From positions 28,974 to 92,973 of the forward strand of contig JADMIG010000010.1 of NCBI GenBank assembly GCA_015478725.1: 64,000 nt of DNA, written 5' to 3'. Shown one piece after another: positions 9,620-18,973 of this stretch. The notes below the pieces were generated by a model. It was given only the letters and a program-made list of their open reading frames with translations, was not told the DNA's origin and made no database searches. Position numbers and translations under genes: made by a program. How positions within the stretch are numbered: the stretch's first letter is position 1; each line of letters begins with the position of its first letter. This DNA is from Chloroflexota bacterium (GTDB taxonomy: Bacteria > Chloroflexota > Limnocylindria > Limnocylindrales > CSP1-4).

Positions 9620-10885
9620 ATGACGGGACCCGCGACGGGTCCGACCGCGGACTCCTCGGACTCCCGTGCGGCCCGCGCCGCATGGCGGGCGGCCGGGCGC
9701 GCCGAGGACACGCTCCTCTCGATCCGCGGGCTGAAGAAGTACTTCCCGATCACGGGCGGGATCCTCAAGCGGACCCTCGGCCAGGTGTACGCGGTGGACG
9801 ACGTGAGCCTCGACATCCGGCGCGGGGAGACGTTCGGCCTCGTCGGCGAATCCGGCTGCGGCAAGACGACACTCGGCCGGACGGTCATCAAGCTGGTTCC
9901 GCCGAGCGCGGGCGAGGTCGTGTTCGACGGCGTCGACGTCTTCACGCTTCGCGGCGAGGCGCTCAAGCGGATGCGTCGCCGGATGCAGATCATCTTCCAG
10001 GACCCGGTCGCCTCACTCAATCCGCGGATGCCGGTGAGCGATCTCATCGGCGAGGGGCTCCTCGCCCAGGCGGATCGCGAGAACGGCTGGGGCAGGCGCA
10101 GCGTCCGCGACCAGCGGGTCGGCGATTACCTCGAGGCGGTGGGGCTGCGTCGCGACTACGCCAGACGCTACCCGCACGAGTTCTCCGGCGGTCAGCGCCA
10201 GCGGATCGGGATCGCCCGGGCACTCGCCCTCGAGCCGGAGTTCATCGTCTGCGACGAGCCGGTCTCCGCCCTCGACGTGTCGATCCAGAGCCAGATCATC
10301 AACCTCCTCGTGGATCTCCGGACACGGTTCAACCTGACGTACCTGTTCGTTGCCCACAACCTCTCGGTCATCGAGTACATCAGCGACCGGGTCGGCGTGA
10401 TGTACCTCGGCAAGCTCGCCGAGCTGGCCGACGTCGTCGAGCTGTACAAGCGGCCTCGCCACCCGTACACCATCGCCCTCCTGTCAGCGGTGCCGAACCC
10501 GGATCCGCGGGTCCGCAAGAAGCGCCTCGTGCTCGAGGGGGACGTCCCGTCACCGGCGAACCCGCCGTCGGGTTGCCGCTTCCACACCCGCTGCTGGCTC
10601 CGGACGAGGCTCGGCAACCCCGAGAACTGTGCGACGGATGAGCCGGCCTTCCGAGATATCGGCGCGGGCCACCGGGTCGCCTGTCACTATTCCGAGCAGA
10701 TCACGGACGCGACGGTCGCGGAGCTCGTGCCGATCGCGAGATTCGCCACCGCGACGCCCGCCGACGATGGCGGGGCGGGAGAGATCGGCGCGGTGCGCGG
10801 AGGAGCACCGATCGCCGGACCGGGCGGGTCGGCGCTGCCGGCCGTGCCTCCGACGAGGCCCGACGTCGCCGCCGGCGGCGTGTGA
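9620..10885 (+). CDS. Peptide ABC transporter ATPase, DppF/OppF type
   Basis: Second ATP-binding subunit (421 aa). Walker A GESGCGKTTLGRT, signature [15 protein letters not shown], Walker B EFIVCDEPVSALDVS and the C-terminal [11 protein letters not shown] cluster are intact; KYFPITGGILKRTLGQVYAVDD is typical DppF. ATG 9620 is preferred over ATG 9566 because AGGGAG (9609-9614) lies 5 nt upstream. The C-terminal 70 residues after the cysteine cluster are an Ala/Gly/Pro-rich tail of no known function. Last gene of the first transporter operon; heterodimer partner of the preceding ATPase. Confidence 0.94.
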   Translation: MTGPATGPTADSSDSRAARAAWRAAGRAEDTLLSIRGLKKYFPITGGILKRTLGQVYAVDDVSLDIRRGETFGLVGESGCGKTTLGRTVIKLVPPSAGEVVFDGVDVFTLRGEALKRMRRRMQIIFQDPVASLNPRMPVSDLIGEGLLAQADRENGWGRRSVRDQRVGDYLEAVGLRRDYARRYPHEFSGGQRQRIGIARALALEPEFIVCDEPVSALDVSIQSQIINLLVDLRTRFNLTYLFVAHNLSVIEYISDRVGVMYLGKLAELADVVELYKRPRHPYTIALLSAVPNPDPRVRKKRLVLEGDVPSPANPPSGCRFHTRCWLRTRLGNPENCATDEPAFRDIGAGHRVACHYSEQITDATVAELVPIARFATATPADDGGAGEIGAVRGGAPIAGPGGSALPAVPPTRPDVAAGGV

Positions 10886-10932
10886 GTATGATGCCCGCGG
10901 CGCGGGGAGCGCCGGGAGCGCAAGGGATGGTC

Positions 10933-10955
10933 GGCCGCCGAACGGATTGGCGGCC
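10933..10955 (+). other. Small hairpin before second binding-protein gene
   Basis: Inverted repeat GGCCGCC (10933-10939), 9-nt loop, GGCGGCC (10949-10955), immediately upstream of a strong ribosome-binding site (AGGAGGAG, 10962-10969). It is the only structure seen in the 89-nt gap between the two transporter operons, where I find no convincing -35/-10 pair. The second operon may therefore be read through from the first. The role of the hairpin is unknown. Confidence 0.35.
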
Positions 10956-10974
10956 GCAGGCAGGAGGAGACCAC

Positions 10975-12720
10975 ATGGTTCGGTTCCGCATGGGCGCGCT
11001 CGTCGCGACCGCCGCGATGCTCTTCGCGGCGTGTTCGGGCGCTGCGACCCCCAGTCCATCGACGAGTTCGGCCGCCCCGAGCGCGGCCGCCCCGAGCGCG
11101 GGGACATCCAGCGCGCCGAGCCCGAGCGGGCCGACGCCGGTCAACGGCGGGACGTGGATCTTCGGCTCTGCGTCCGACCCGGCGACACTCGACGCGATCC
11201 TCATCCAGGACGGCGAGTCGTTCCGGATCGCCCAGCAGATCTACGAGACCCTCATCAAGCTCAAGCCCGGCACGACGTCCGATCTCGTGCCCGGTCTCGC
11301 GAAGTCGTGGGACGTGAGCGCGGACGGCCTGACCTACACGTTCCATCTCCAGTCGCCGGTCACGTTCAGTGACGGCACGCCGTTCAACGCGGATGCCGCC
11401 GTCTACAACGTCAACCGCTGGAAGAACCTGCCGGTGCCGCTCCAGGGTGACGACTACTACGACGTCACCGTCTTCGGCGGCTACGGCGCGAAATCGCTCA
11501 TCAGCAGCGTCCAGAAGGTCGATGACACGACGTTCTCGATGACGCTGACGACCAGGAAGGCGGACTTCCTCACGGCGATGACGCTCGCTCCGTTCGCCAT
11601 GCAGAGCCCGACCGCGCTCAAGGCGCACAATGCCGACCTCGGGTCGAAGGATCCGAAGAACGACTACTGGCAGAAGGCCCCGACGGGCACCGGGCCGTTC
11701 ATGTTCAGCGGCGACTTCGTTCCCGGCGACCACTACACGATCGTCAAGAACCCGAACTACTGGGACGCGGCGAACGCCGCTCACCTCGACAAGATCATCT
11801 TCAAGCCGATCGCCGACGCCGCCTCGCGCCTCGCCGCGCTCAAGTCCGGCACGGTCGACACGATCGACTTCGTCGACGCGAACCAGGTCAACGACATCAA
11901 GAGCGACCCGACCCTCCAGCTTCTCACCCGGACGCCGCTTGCCATCGGGAAGCTCGCCTTCAACCAGACCCACAAGCCGTTCAACGACATCAAGGTCCGC
12001 CAGGCGATCGCCTACGCCATCGACAAGAACGCGCTCGTCCAGGCGTTCTTCCCCAACGGTGCCGGCTCCGTGGCCGACTCGGACCTCATCAACACGATGC
12101 CGGCGTACGAGCCGAACGCGACGATCAGTGGCTACGACCCGGCGAAGGCGAAGAGCCTCCTCGCGAGCTCGAGCTGCCCCGCGCCGTGCGCGGTCGACTT
12201 CTGGTACCCGGACAGCGTCTCGCGGCCGTACATGGTCGATCCCAAGGGCGAGTTCGAGGCGATCCGGACGATGCTCGAGGCGGTCGGCTTCAAGGTCACC
12301 CCGCAGCACAAGCCGTGGCGCGGCGGCTACCTCACCGATGAGGCGAACGGCGTCTACGGCATGTTCTTCATCGGCTGGATCTACGACTATGCGGACCCGG
12401 CAGACGGTCCGGGCCTGTTCTACGCGACCTCAACGTCGGACTGCAACGGGGTGAAGGTGACGACCCCCCACAACTGCGAGTTCGGCGAGGACAATCCGGC
12501 TGTCGCCGCGGCGATCGCCAAGGCGATCTCCGAGACCGACCTGGCCACCCGGACGCAGGACTGGAAGGACGCGATGAAGCTCATCAACGCGGACGTCACG
12601 GACGTGCCGCTCGTGTGGGCCGGCTCGTTCCTTGGCGCGACGATCCACGTCCACGGGTACATCCCGAGCCCGACCCAGTCGGAGTACTTCAACCTCGTCT
12701 GGAAGGACGCGGGCTCCTGA
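10975..12720 (+). CDS. Peptide ABC transporter substrate-binding lipoprotein (family 5), second copy
   Basis: Second SBP family 5 lipoprotein (581 aa). The signal peptide MVRFRMGALVATAAMLFAAC has the lipobox with Cys20, followed by an Ala/Pro/Ser linker that contains a tandem 15-nt repeat (11070-11099). Typical blocks: NGGTWIFGSASDPATLDAIL, SWDVSADGLTYTFHLQ, FNQTHKPFNDIKVRQAIAYA. ATG 10975 is chosen because AGGAGGAG (10962-10969) lies 5 nt upstream and the signal peptide then starts at residue 1; in-frame GTG 10882 overlaps the preceding stop but would bury the signal. The mature sequence is clearly different from the first copy, so the two systems probably differ in substrate. Confidence 0.91.
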   Translation: MVRFRMGALVATAAMLFAACSGAATPSPSTSSAAPSAAAPSAGTSSAPSPSGPTPVNGGTWIFGSASDPATLDAILIQDGESFRIAQQIYETLIKLKPGTTSDLVPGLAKSWDVSADGLTYTFHLQSPVTFSDGTPFNADAAVYNVNRWKNLPVPLQGDDYYDVTVFGGYGAKSLISSVQKVDDTTFSMTLTTRKADFLTAMTLAPFAMQSPTALKAHNADLGSKDPKNDYWQKAPTGTGPFMFSGDFVPGDHYTIVKNPNYWDAANAAHLDKIIFKPIADAASRLAALKSGTVDTIDFVDANQVNDIKSDPTLQLLTRTPLAIGKLAFNQTHKPFNDIKVRQAIAYAIDKNALVQAFFPNGAGSVADSDLINTMPAYEPNATISGYDPAKAKSLLASSSCPAPCAVDFWYPDSVSRPYMVDPKGEFEAIRTMLEAVGFKVTPQHKPWRGGYLTDEANGVYGMFFIGWIYDYADPADGPGLFYATSTSDCNGVKVTTPHNCEFGEDNPAVAAAIAKAISETDLATRTQDWKDAMKLINADVTDVPLVWAGSFLGATIHVHGYIPSPTQSEYFNLVWKDAGS

Positions 12721-12744
12721 GCCCCGCCTGACCTCGCGATCATC

Positions 12745-12779
12745 CATCCCCGGGGGAGCCGCCGGCTCCCCCGGGGATG
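12745..12779 (+). terminator. Intra-operon hairpin after the second binding-protein gene
   Basis: Perfect 16-bp inverted repeat: CATCCCCGGGGGAGCC (12745-12760), loop GCC, GGCTCCCCCGGGGATG (12764-12779), followed by TTGTT. Very stable, sited 24 nt after the binding-protein stop and 45 nt before the permease. It probably limits readthrough so that the binding protein is made in excess. Confidence 0.75.
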
Positions 12780-12823
12780 TTGTTCATCCACCCACCGTGT
12801 GCGCGAGGACCTGAGCTTCGTCC

Positions 12824-13837
12824 GTGCTGAAGTACATCCTCCGCCGGCTGCTGCTCCTCATCCCGATCCTGCTCGGGCTGTCCGTGTTCATGATCGTGTT
12901 CGTGCACGCCCTGCCCGGTGATCCGTGCGCCTCGATCCTCGGCGAGCACACGAACACGGATCGGCTCGCCGCGTGTCGTCACGGACTCGGCCTCGACAAG
13001 CCCCTCTGGCAGCAGTACCTCGACTACATGGCGGGCGTCCTCCACGGCGACCTCGGCACGTCGGCAACGAACCGCCTGCCGATCCTCGGCACGTTCCTCA
13101 CGCGGTTCCCGGCGACCGTCGAACTGACCCTCGCCGCGATGACCGTCGCGCTCGGGATCGGGATCCCGCTCGGCATCGCCGCCGCGAAGCGGCAGGGATC
13201 CCTGTTCGACAACTTCGCGACCGTCACCTCGCTCATCGGGATCAGCATCCCGATCTTCTTCCTCGGCCTGCTCCTCGCGTACATCTTCGGGGTCTGGCTC
13301 CACTGGCTCCCCACAGCGGGCCGCTACGACCTGCGGGTCTACAACTTCGACGGCGCCGGGACGAACTTCCTCCTCTGGGAGTCGCTCGTCATCGATCACA
13401 ACCTCGGCAAGTTCGCCGACGTCGTGCGGCACCTCATCCTGCCCGCCCTTGCCCTCGGCACGATCCCGCTCGCGGTCGTCGCGCGGATCACCCGCTCGGC
13501 GGTCATCGAGGTCCTCAACGAGGACTACGTCCGGACGGCGCGTGCGAAGGGCCTGACGAGCCGCCGCATCGACGACCGCCACATCCTCCGCAACGCGATG
13601 CTCCCGATCTCGACCGTCATCGGCCTCCAGACGGGGCTGCTCCTCGGCGGCGCCGTCCTCACCGAGACGATCTTCTCGTGGGGCGGCATCGGATCGTGGC
13701 TGTTCGAGGCCGCTGTCGACAAGGACTTCCTCGTCATCCAGAGCGGGACGCTCATCCTCGCGACGCTGTTCGTCCTCGTGAATCTCAGCGTCGACGTGAG
13801 CTATGCCTACCTCAATCCGCGGATCCGCTACACCTGA
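12824..13837 (+). CDS. Peptide ABC transporter permease, DppB type, second copy
   Basis: 337-aa permease beginning at GTG 12824 with MLKYILRRLLLLIPILLGLS, the typical first helix. Coupling loop at RTARAKGLTSRRIDDRHILRN; conserved C-terminal GGAVLTETIFSWGGIGSWLF. GAGGA (12805-12809) lies rather far upstream, so the ribosome-binding site is weak. Partner of the next gene, whose ATG overlaps this stop codon (TGATG). A strong hairpin separates it from the binding-protein gene. Confidence 0.95.
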   Translation: MLKYILRRLLLLIPILLGLSVFMIVFVHALPGDPCASILGEHTNTDRLAACRHGLGLDKPLWQQYLDYMAGVLHGDLGTSATNRLPILGTFLTRFPATVELTLAAMTVALGIGIPLGIAAAKRQGSLFDNFATVTSLIGISIPIFFLGLLLAYIFGVWLHWLPTAGRYDLRVYNFDGAGTNFLLWESLVIDHNLGKFADVVRHLILPALALGTIPLAVVARITRSAVIEVLNEDYVRTARAKGLTSRRIDDRHILRNAMLPISTVIGLQTGLLLGGAVLTETIFSWGGIGSWLFEAAVDKDFLVIQSGTLILATLFVLVNLSVDVSYAYLNPRIRYT

Positions 13838-14730
13838 TGGCCGAGATCGCGCTGCCGTCCGCCGCCGAGCCGGCCGTCCGCGGGACGAGCCTCTGGCGCG
13901 ATGCCGCCCACCGGCTCCTCCGCAATCGGGCCGCGCTCGTCGGCATCGGCCTCATCGGGTTGTTCGTCGTGGTGGCCGTGGCGGCGCCGCTCCTCGCCCC
14001 GTACAGCCCGACGGACGGCTCGATCGTGAACCGCTTCAAGCCGCCGAGCCTCAGCCACCTCCTCGGCACGGACCTCCAGGGTCGCGACATCCTCAGCCGG
14101 ATCATCTGGGGCGCCCGCTCGTCCCTGTGGGTCGCGGTCCTCTCCGTCGCCTCGGGCCTGTCCATCGGCGTGGTCTATGGCTCGATCAGCGGCTTTGTCG
14201 GCGGCTGGCTGGACTTCTGGCTCATGCGCGTCGTCGATATCGTCCTCGCCCTGCCAGGCCTGCTCCTCACGATCACGATCGTGCTCTTCCTCGGCCCGGG
14301 CCTCAACACGATCGCCTTCGCGATCGCGGTGGAGAACATCCCGATCTTCGCCCGGATCCTCCGCTCGAGCATCCTCGGCCTCAAGGAGAGCGACTACGTC
14401 CTCGCGGCACGGGCGATCGGGGTGCCGCGCCGGCGGATCCTCCTCGCCCACATCCTCCCGAACGCCCTCACCCCGGTCATCGTGGCGGCGACCCTTGCCC
14501 TCGCCACGGCGATCGTGGACGCGGCCGGCCTCGGCTTCCTCGGCTTCGGCCCGCAGGACCCGGCGACGCCGGAATGGGGGACGATGCTCACCGACACGTA
14601 TCGCTACCTCACCTCCGGGGCGGCGTTCACCGCCCTGTTCCCGGGCATCGCGATCATCCTGTCGGTCCTCGGCTTCAACCTCCTCGGCGACGGACTCCGC
14701 GAGGCCCTCGACCCGAGGCTCCGCCGATGA
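13837..14730 (+). CDS. Peptide ABC transporter permease, DppC type, second copy
   Basis: 297-aa permease. ATG 13837 shares its A with the previous TGA stop, indicating coupled translation. [20 protein letters not shown] is the first helix; coupling loop [21 protein letters not shown]-terminal [18 protein letters not shown] is the family hallmark. [20 protein letters not shown] is the conserved loop seen in DppC proteins. The frame is open far upstream, but only because of the GC-rich antisense and overlapping frames of dppB. Confidence 0.95.
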   Translation: MAEIALPSAAEPAVRGTSLWRDAAHRLLRNRAALVGIGLIGLFVVVAVAAPLLAPYSPTDGSIVNRFKPPSLSHLLGTDLQGRDILSRIIWGARSSLWVAVLSVASGLSIGVVYGSISGFVGGWLDFWLMRVVDIVLALPGLLLTITIVLFLGPGLNTIAFAIAVENIPIFARILRSSILGLKESDYVLAARAIGVPRRRILLAHILPNALTPVIVAATLALATAIVDAAGLGFLGFGPQDPATPEWGTMLTDTYRYLTSGAAFTALFPGIAIILSVLGFNLLGDGLREALDPRLRR

Positions 14731-15881
14731 CGGCGATCGGCGCGCGGGCCCGAGGCTGGATGGATGGGTCGCGCGAGGCCCTCCTGTCCGTCCGCGACCT
14801 GCGGGTCGAGTTCTCGTCCTCATCGGGCCGGGTCCGCGCGGTGAACGGCGTGAGCTTCGACCTCGAGCCGCACGAGATGCTCGGGATCGTCGGGGAATCG
14901 GGCTGCGGCAAGAGCGTCACCTCGCTCGCCATCCTCCGCCTGCTCCCCAAGCCGGCCGGGCGGATCGTCGGCGGGTCCGTCGAGTTCGAAGGGCGCGACC
15001 TCGTTGACCTGTCGGAGAACGACATCCGCGATCTTCGCGGTCGTGACGTGGCGATGATCTTCCAGGACCCGATGACCTCGCTCAACCCGGTCATCACGAT
15101 CGGGGAACAGCTCGTCGAGGTGATCCTCGCTCATCGGTCCATGAAACGCGCCGATGCGGAGCGCCGGGCGGTGGAGATGCTCGAGCTCGTCGGAATCCCG
15201 AATGCCCGACCCCGTCTGCGGAGCTTCCCCCACCAGTTCAGCGGCGGCATGCGCCAGCGGGTGATGATCGCGATGGCCCTCGCCCTCGGACCCAAGCTCC
15301 TCATCGCGGACGAGCCCACGACGGCCCTCGACGTGACGATCCAGGCCCAGATCCTCGATCTCATCCGGAAGGTCGCCGCCGAGACGGGAACGGCCGTCAT
15401 GCTCATCACCCATGACCTCGGCGTCGTCGCCGGAATGACCCAGCGGATCCAGGTGATGTACGCGGGACGGATCGTCGAGACGGCGACGACCGGCGAGCTC
15501 TTCGCCCATCCGCGACACCCGTACACGGTCGGCCTCCTCCGATCCATCCCGCGGCTCGACGACGACGGCGCGACCCGCGAGCTCATCTCGATCGAGGGGC
15601 TGCCGCCCGATCTCACGAGATTGCCGCCTGGGTGCCCGTTCGCGCCGCGCTGCGCGTGGGCGATCGAACGCTGTGGGACGGACGACCCGGCACTCACCCC
15701 GGTCGTTCCCGGCGAGCGGGTCGTCGTGTCCGGTCCCGAGGCGACCCACCGAGTCGCCTGCTGGAACCCGGCCACCGACGAGGAGGCCCGGGAGGGCGCG
15801 CCGGCGAGCGGCAGGATCTCCGCCGCGGCCGCCGCAGTGGCCGAGCGCGCTCGACGCGCCGGTCTCGGCGACACCCGATGA
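14727..15881 (+). CDS. Peptide ABC transporter ATPase, DppD type, second copy
   Basis: 384-aa ATPase, start ATG 14727 overlapping the previous stop by 4 bp; in-frame ATG 14760 is an alternative start that leaves the domain intact. Walker [17 protein letters not shown]-loop [12 protein letters not shown], signature [16 protein letters not shown], Walker [16 protein letters not shown]-loop [11 protein letters not shown], and the C-terminal [17 protein letters not shown] cluster. Works with the next gene as the heterodimeric motor of the second transporter. Confidence 0.95.
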   Translation: MTAIGARARGWMDGSREALLSVRDLRVEFSSSSGRVRAVNGVSFDLEPHEMLGIVGESGCGKSVTSLAILRLLPKPAGRIVGGSVEFEGRDLVDLSENDIRDLRGRDVAMIFQDPMTSLNPVITIGEQLVEVILAHRSMKRADAERRAVEMLELVGIPNARPRLRSFPHQFSGGMRQRVMIAMALALGPKLLIADEPTTALDVTIQAQILDLIRKVAAETGTAVMLITHDLGVVAGMTQRIQVMYAGRIVETATTGELFAHPRHPYTVGLLRSIPRLDDDGATRELISIEGLPPDLTRLPPGCPFAPRCAWAIERCGTDDPALTPVVPGERVVVSGPEATHRVACWNPATDEEAREGAPASGRISAAAAAVAERARRAGLGDTR

Positions 15882-17107
15882 CCGGCATGCCCCAGGCCGT
15901 CGAGGACCCGGACCGGCCGCCGGCCGACCCGACGGTGACGGGGTCCGACGCAGCCTCCGGCGCCGCAGCGGCATCGAAGGCGGATGCGGGCCACCCGCTC
16001 CTCTCGGTCACCGATCTCCGGATGTGGTTCCCGGTCACCGAGGGGCTGATCTTCGAACGTCATGTCGGCGACGTGCGGGCGGTGGACGACGTGACCTTCG
16101 ATGTGCGGCGGGGCGAGACCCTCGGCCTCGTCGGCGAGTCCGGCTGCGGCAAGTCGACGACCGGCCGGACGGTCCTCCGCCTCTACCGGCCGACGGCCGG
16201 CCGGATCGAGTTCGACGGGCAGGACATCACGCGCCTCGAGGGAGAGGCGCTTCGCCGCATCCGCCGCCGGATGCAGATGATCTTCCAGGATCCGTATGCG
16301 AGCCTCAACCCGCGCCAGACCGTGGGCGGCATCGTCGGCGAACCGCTCCTCGTCCACGGCATGGGATCGTCGGCCGAACGGCGCGAGAAGATCGCGGACC
16401 TGCTCGACGTGGTGGGGCTCAACCCGGAGTTCCTCAACCGCTATCCGCACGAGTTCAGTGGCGGCCAGCGGCAGCGGATCGGCGTCGCCCGCGCGCTCGC
16501 CCTCAATCCGGAGCTCATCGTCGCCGACGAGCCGATCAGCGCCCTCGACGTGAGCATCCAGGCCCAGATCATCAATCTCCTCGTGCGGCTCCAGGACCGC
16601 TTCGGCCTCACCTACCTCTTCATCGCCCACGATCTCTCGGTCGTCCGCCACGTGAGCGACCGCATCGCCGTCATGTATCTCGGGCGGATCGTCGAGATCG
16701 CCTCTTCGCGGGAGCTGTACGAGCGGCCGCTCCATCCATATGCCGTCGCCCTCCTCTCGGCGGTGCCGATCCCGGACCCGGTCGTCGAGTCGCGGCGGCG
16801 GCGGATCATCCTCAGCGGCGACGTGCCGAGTCCGCTCTCACCACCCTCCGGCTGTCGATTCCACACGCGCTGCTGGCTGCGCGAGCGGCTCGGGAACCCG
16901 GAGCGATGCGTGGCGGAGGACCCGGCGCTCCGCCCGCTCGCGACGGGTCACAGCGTCGCCTGCCACTTCGCCGAGCAGGTGGACGACTCGCCGGAGCAGC
17001 TCCAGGTCACCGGCCGGCCGGTCGCTCGCGGCCGGGCCGACGGCGCAGCGGTGGACCCGGCGCCGGACGGGGAGGGGACCGCGGGAGCGTCGCCGGCCGC
17101 GGGGTAG
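15878..17107 (+). CDS. Peptide ABC transporter ATPase, DppF type, second copy
   Basis: 409-aa ATPase starting at ATG 15878 in a 4-bp overlap. Walker [16 protein letters not shown], signature [16 protein letters not shown], Walker [18 protein letters not shown]-loop [14 protein letters not shown], and [20 protein letters not shown] near the C-terminus. It aligns closely with the DppF of the first operon in motif wording and tail composition. This supports a duplicated-operon origin. Last gene of the second peptide transporter. Confidence 0.95.
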   Translation: MTGMPQAVEDPDRPPADPTVTGSDAASGAAAASKADAGHPLLSVTDLRMWFPVTEGLIFERHVGDVRAVDDVTFDVRRGETLGLVGESGCGKSTTGRTVLRLYRPTAGRIEFDGQDITRLEGEALRRIRRRMQMIFQDPYASLNPRQTVGGIVGEPLLVHGMGSSAERREKIADLLDVVGLNPEFLNRYPHEFSGGQRQRIGVARALALNPELIVADEPISALDVSIQAQIINLLVRLQDRFGLTYLFIAHDLSVVRHVSDRIAVMYLGRIVEIASSRELYERPLHPYAVALLSAVPIPDPVVESRRRRIILSGDVPSPLSPPSGCRFHTRCWLRERLGNPERCVAEDPALRPLATGHSVACHFAEQVDDSPEQLQVTGRPVARGRADGAAVDPAPDGEGTAGASPAAG

Positions 17108-17110
17108 ACT
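17105..17110 (+). promoter_or_regulatory. -10 element for the NAD synthetase amidase gene (leaderless)
   Basis: TAGACT ends 6 nt before the GTG at 17117. Transcription starting at the normal distance from a -10 would begin at or next to the start codon, so the mRNA is probably leaderless; there is no Shine-Dalgarno sequence here. No clear -35 element is visible. Confidence 0.5.
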
Positions 17111-17116
17111 CCGGAC

Positions 17117-18058
17117 GTGCAACCACTTCGCATCGCACTCGCCCAGATCGCTCCGCGCCTCGGCGACCTGGAGGCGAATCTCGATCGGCACCGCTCGATC
17201 CTCGAGACGGCGCGGTCCGAGGGGGCCGGACTGGTCGTCTTTCCCGAGCTCGGCCTCACGGGATACCTCCTCCAGGACCTTGCCGCGGAGGTGGCGATGC
17301 GGCGCGACGATCCGCGCCTCATCGCGCTCGCGGCCGCAGCCGACGGACTCTCCGCGATCGTCTCGTTCGTCGAGGAATCGGCGGACCACCGGCTCTACAT
17401 CGCCGTGGCCCTCCTCGAGGAGGGCGAGGTCCGGCACGTCCACCGGAAGCTCTTCCTCCCGACCTACGGCCTCTTCGACGAACGGCGATTCTTCGCCGCC
17501 GGCGACGCGATCCGTGCCGTGCCGTCGCGACTCGGCGTCCAGCTTGGGCTCTCCGTCTGCGAGGACTTCTGGCATCTCGGGGTCCCGAACGTGCTCGCCC
17601 TCGATGGTGCCCAGATCCTCGTCAACGTCTCGTCGTCGCCCGGTCGCGACCTCGCGGCCACGAACGCGGTCGGCCTCGGAACGGCCGCCTCGTGGCAGAC
17701 GATCATGCGGACGTACGCCCAGCTGACGACGAGCCTCGTGGTCTTCTGCAACCGCGTCGGGGTGGACGAGTCGATCAGCTTCTGGGGCGGCTCGGAGGTC
17801 GTCGCGCCGTCCGGTCGGCCCATCTTCAGTGCCCCGCTGTGGGACGAGGGGCTGTTCACGGTGGACGTCGACCTCGCGGACCTCCGGCGCGAGCGGATCG
17901 CGCTGCCGATCCTCCGCGACGAGCGCCCGGAACTCATGGCGCGCGAGCTCGAACGGATCGTCGCGATGCGGGCGGATCTCCGCACCGCCGACGACACGGA
18001 CGGTGGTCCGGTGAGCCAGGCTCGCCGGCCGGCTGTCGCGGGCGGGAAGCGGCGATGA
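17117..18058 (+). CDS. Nitrilase-type glutamine amidase subunit of NAD synthetase
   Basis: Carbon-nitrogen hydrolase (313 aa) resembling the N-terminal glutaminase domain of glutamine-dependent NAD+ synthetases; it would release ammonia from glutamine for the neighbouring NadE. The catalytic triad is visible: Glu44 in VVFPELGLTGY, Lys111 in HRKLFLPTYG, Cys148 in SVCEDFWH. GTG 17117 has no ribosome-binding site but lies 6 nt after a -10 hexamer. Its stop overlaps the nadE start by 4 bp. In most bacteria with this enzyme both domains are one protein of 550-680 aa; here they are two genes. It could in principle act on another amide, but the overlap with nadE argues otherwise. Confidence 0.85.
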   Translation: MQPLRIALAQIAPRLGDLEANLDRHRSILETARSEGAGLVVFPELGLTGYLLQDLAAEVAMRRDDPRLIALAAAADGLSAIVSFVEESADHRLYIAVALLEEGEVRHVHRKLFLPTYGLFDERRFFAAGDAIRAVPSRLGVQLGLSVCEDFWHLGVPNVLALDGAQILVNVSSSPGRDLAATNAVGLGTAASWQTIMRTYAQLTTSLVVFCNRVGVDESISFWGGSEVVAPSGRPIFSAPLWDEGLFTVDVDLADLRRERIALPILRDERPELMARELERIVAMRADLRTADDTDGGPVSQARRPAVAGGKRR

Positions 18059-18954
18059 ACGGATCCTCGGCGACGGGTCGGGCGTCCTCCGTCGCGGCCC
18101 GGGCGCCACGCTTCGAGCTGCCGGCGGAGCTCGCGATCGATGCGGCGGTCGCCCGGCGGGTCATCGTCGCCTTCATCCGGGGTCAGCTCGAGCAGGCGGG
18201 CTTCGAGCGGGCGGTCCTCGGCCTGTCCGGGGGGATCGATTCGGCGCTCGTCGCCCACCTGACCGCCGAGGCGATCGGGCCGGCGCGCCTCCTGGCGGTC
18301 CTCATGCCGTACCGGACATCGGCGGCCACCTCCGCCGCGGACGCCCTGGACGTCGTTCGCGGACTCGACTGCGCGAGCGAGATCGTCGACATCAGCCCGA
18401 TGGTCGACGGCTATCTCGCCGCTCGCCCGGACGCGGGTCCGCTCCGCCGCGGGAACTTCATGGCCCGCCAGCGGATGGCCGTCCTCTACGACCGCTCGGC
18501 GGTATGGGGCGGGCTCGTCGTCGGGACTGGCAACAAGACCGAGACGCTCATCGGCTACACGACGCTCTTCGGCGACTCGGCCTGCGCGTTCAACCCGATC
18601 GGAGACCTGTACAAGAGCCAGGTCCGCCAGCTCGCCGCCGCGATGGGGGTCCCCGACGCCATCATCGGCAAGGCCCCCTCGGCGGACCTCTGGCCGGGCC
18701 AGACGGACGAGGCAGAGGCGGAATTCAGCTATCCCGAGCTCGATCGACTCCTGTTCTGGATGATCGATCGCCGGCGGGACCGCGACGAGCTCGCGGCGAT
18801 GGGCTTCGATCCCGCGTTCATCGAGCGCGTCGAGCGGATGGTAGCGGTGTCCGAGTTCAAGCGGCAGGTGCCGCCGGTCGCCAAGCTTGGGCCACGGACG
18901 GCGGGCGTGGACTATCTCTATCCGCGACGGCGGCCGGGTTCGGCGCGCGCTTGA
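18055..18954 (+). CDS. nadE: NAD+ synthetase, synthetase domain protein
   Basis: ATP-pyrophosphatase-type NAD+ synthetase (299 aa) that adenylates and amidates nicotinic acid adenine dinucleotide. PP-loop LSGGIDSALVAHL (residues about 57-69); NKTETLIGYTTLFGDSACAF and NPIGDLYKSQVRQLA are conserved substrate-binding blocks; SADLWPGQTDEAE is diagnostic. Size fits the ammonia-dependent form without an amidase domain, and the amidase is encoded by the overlapping upstream gene. ATG 18055 sits in the ATGA overlap. The first 20 residues are a low-complexity extension. Confidence 0.95.
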   Translation: MNGSSATGRASSVAARAPRFELPAELAIDAAVARRVIVAFIRGQLEQAGFERAVLGLSGGIDSALVAHLTAEAIGPARLLAVLMPYRTSAATSAADALDVVRGLDCASEIVDISPMVDGYLAARPDAGPLRRGNFMARQRMAVLYDRSAVWGGLVVGTGNKTETLIGYTTLFGDSACAFNPIGDLYKSQVRQLAAAMGVPDAIIGKAPSADLWPGQTDEAEAEFSYPELDRLLFWMIDRRRDRDELAAMGFDPAFIERVERMVAVSEFKRQVPPVAKLGPRTAGVDYLYPRRRPGSARA

Positions 18955-18973
18955 TCGCGGAGCCGACGGGCGC

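Noticed and set aside
11070..11099. Tandem 15-nt repeat as a possible repeat array
   Set aside because: Only two units, in frame, coding for an Ala/Pro/Ser lipoprotein linker.
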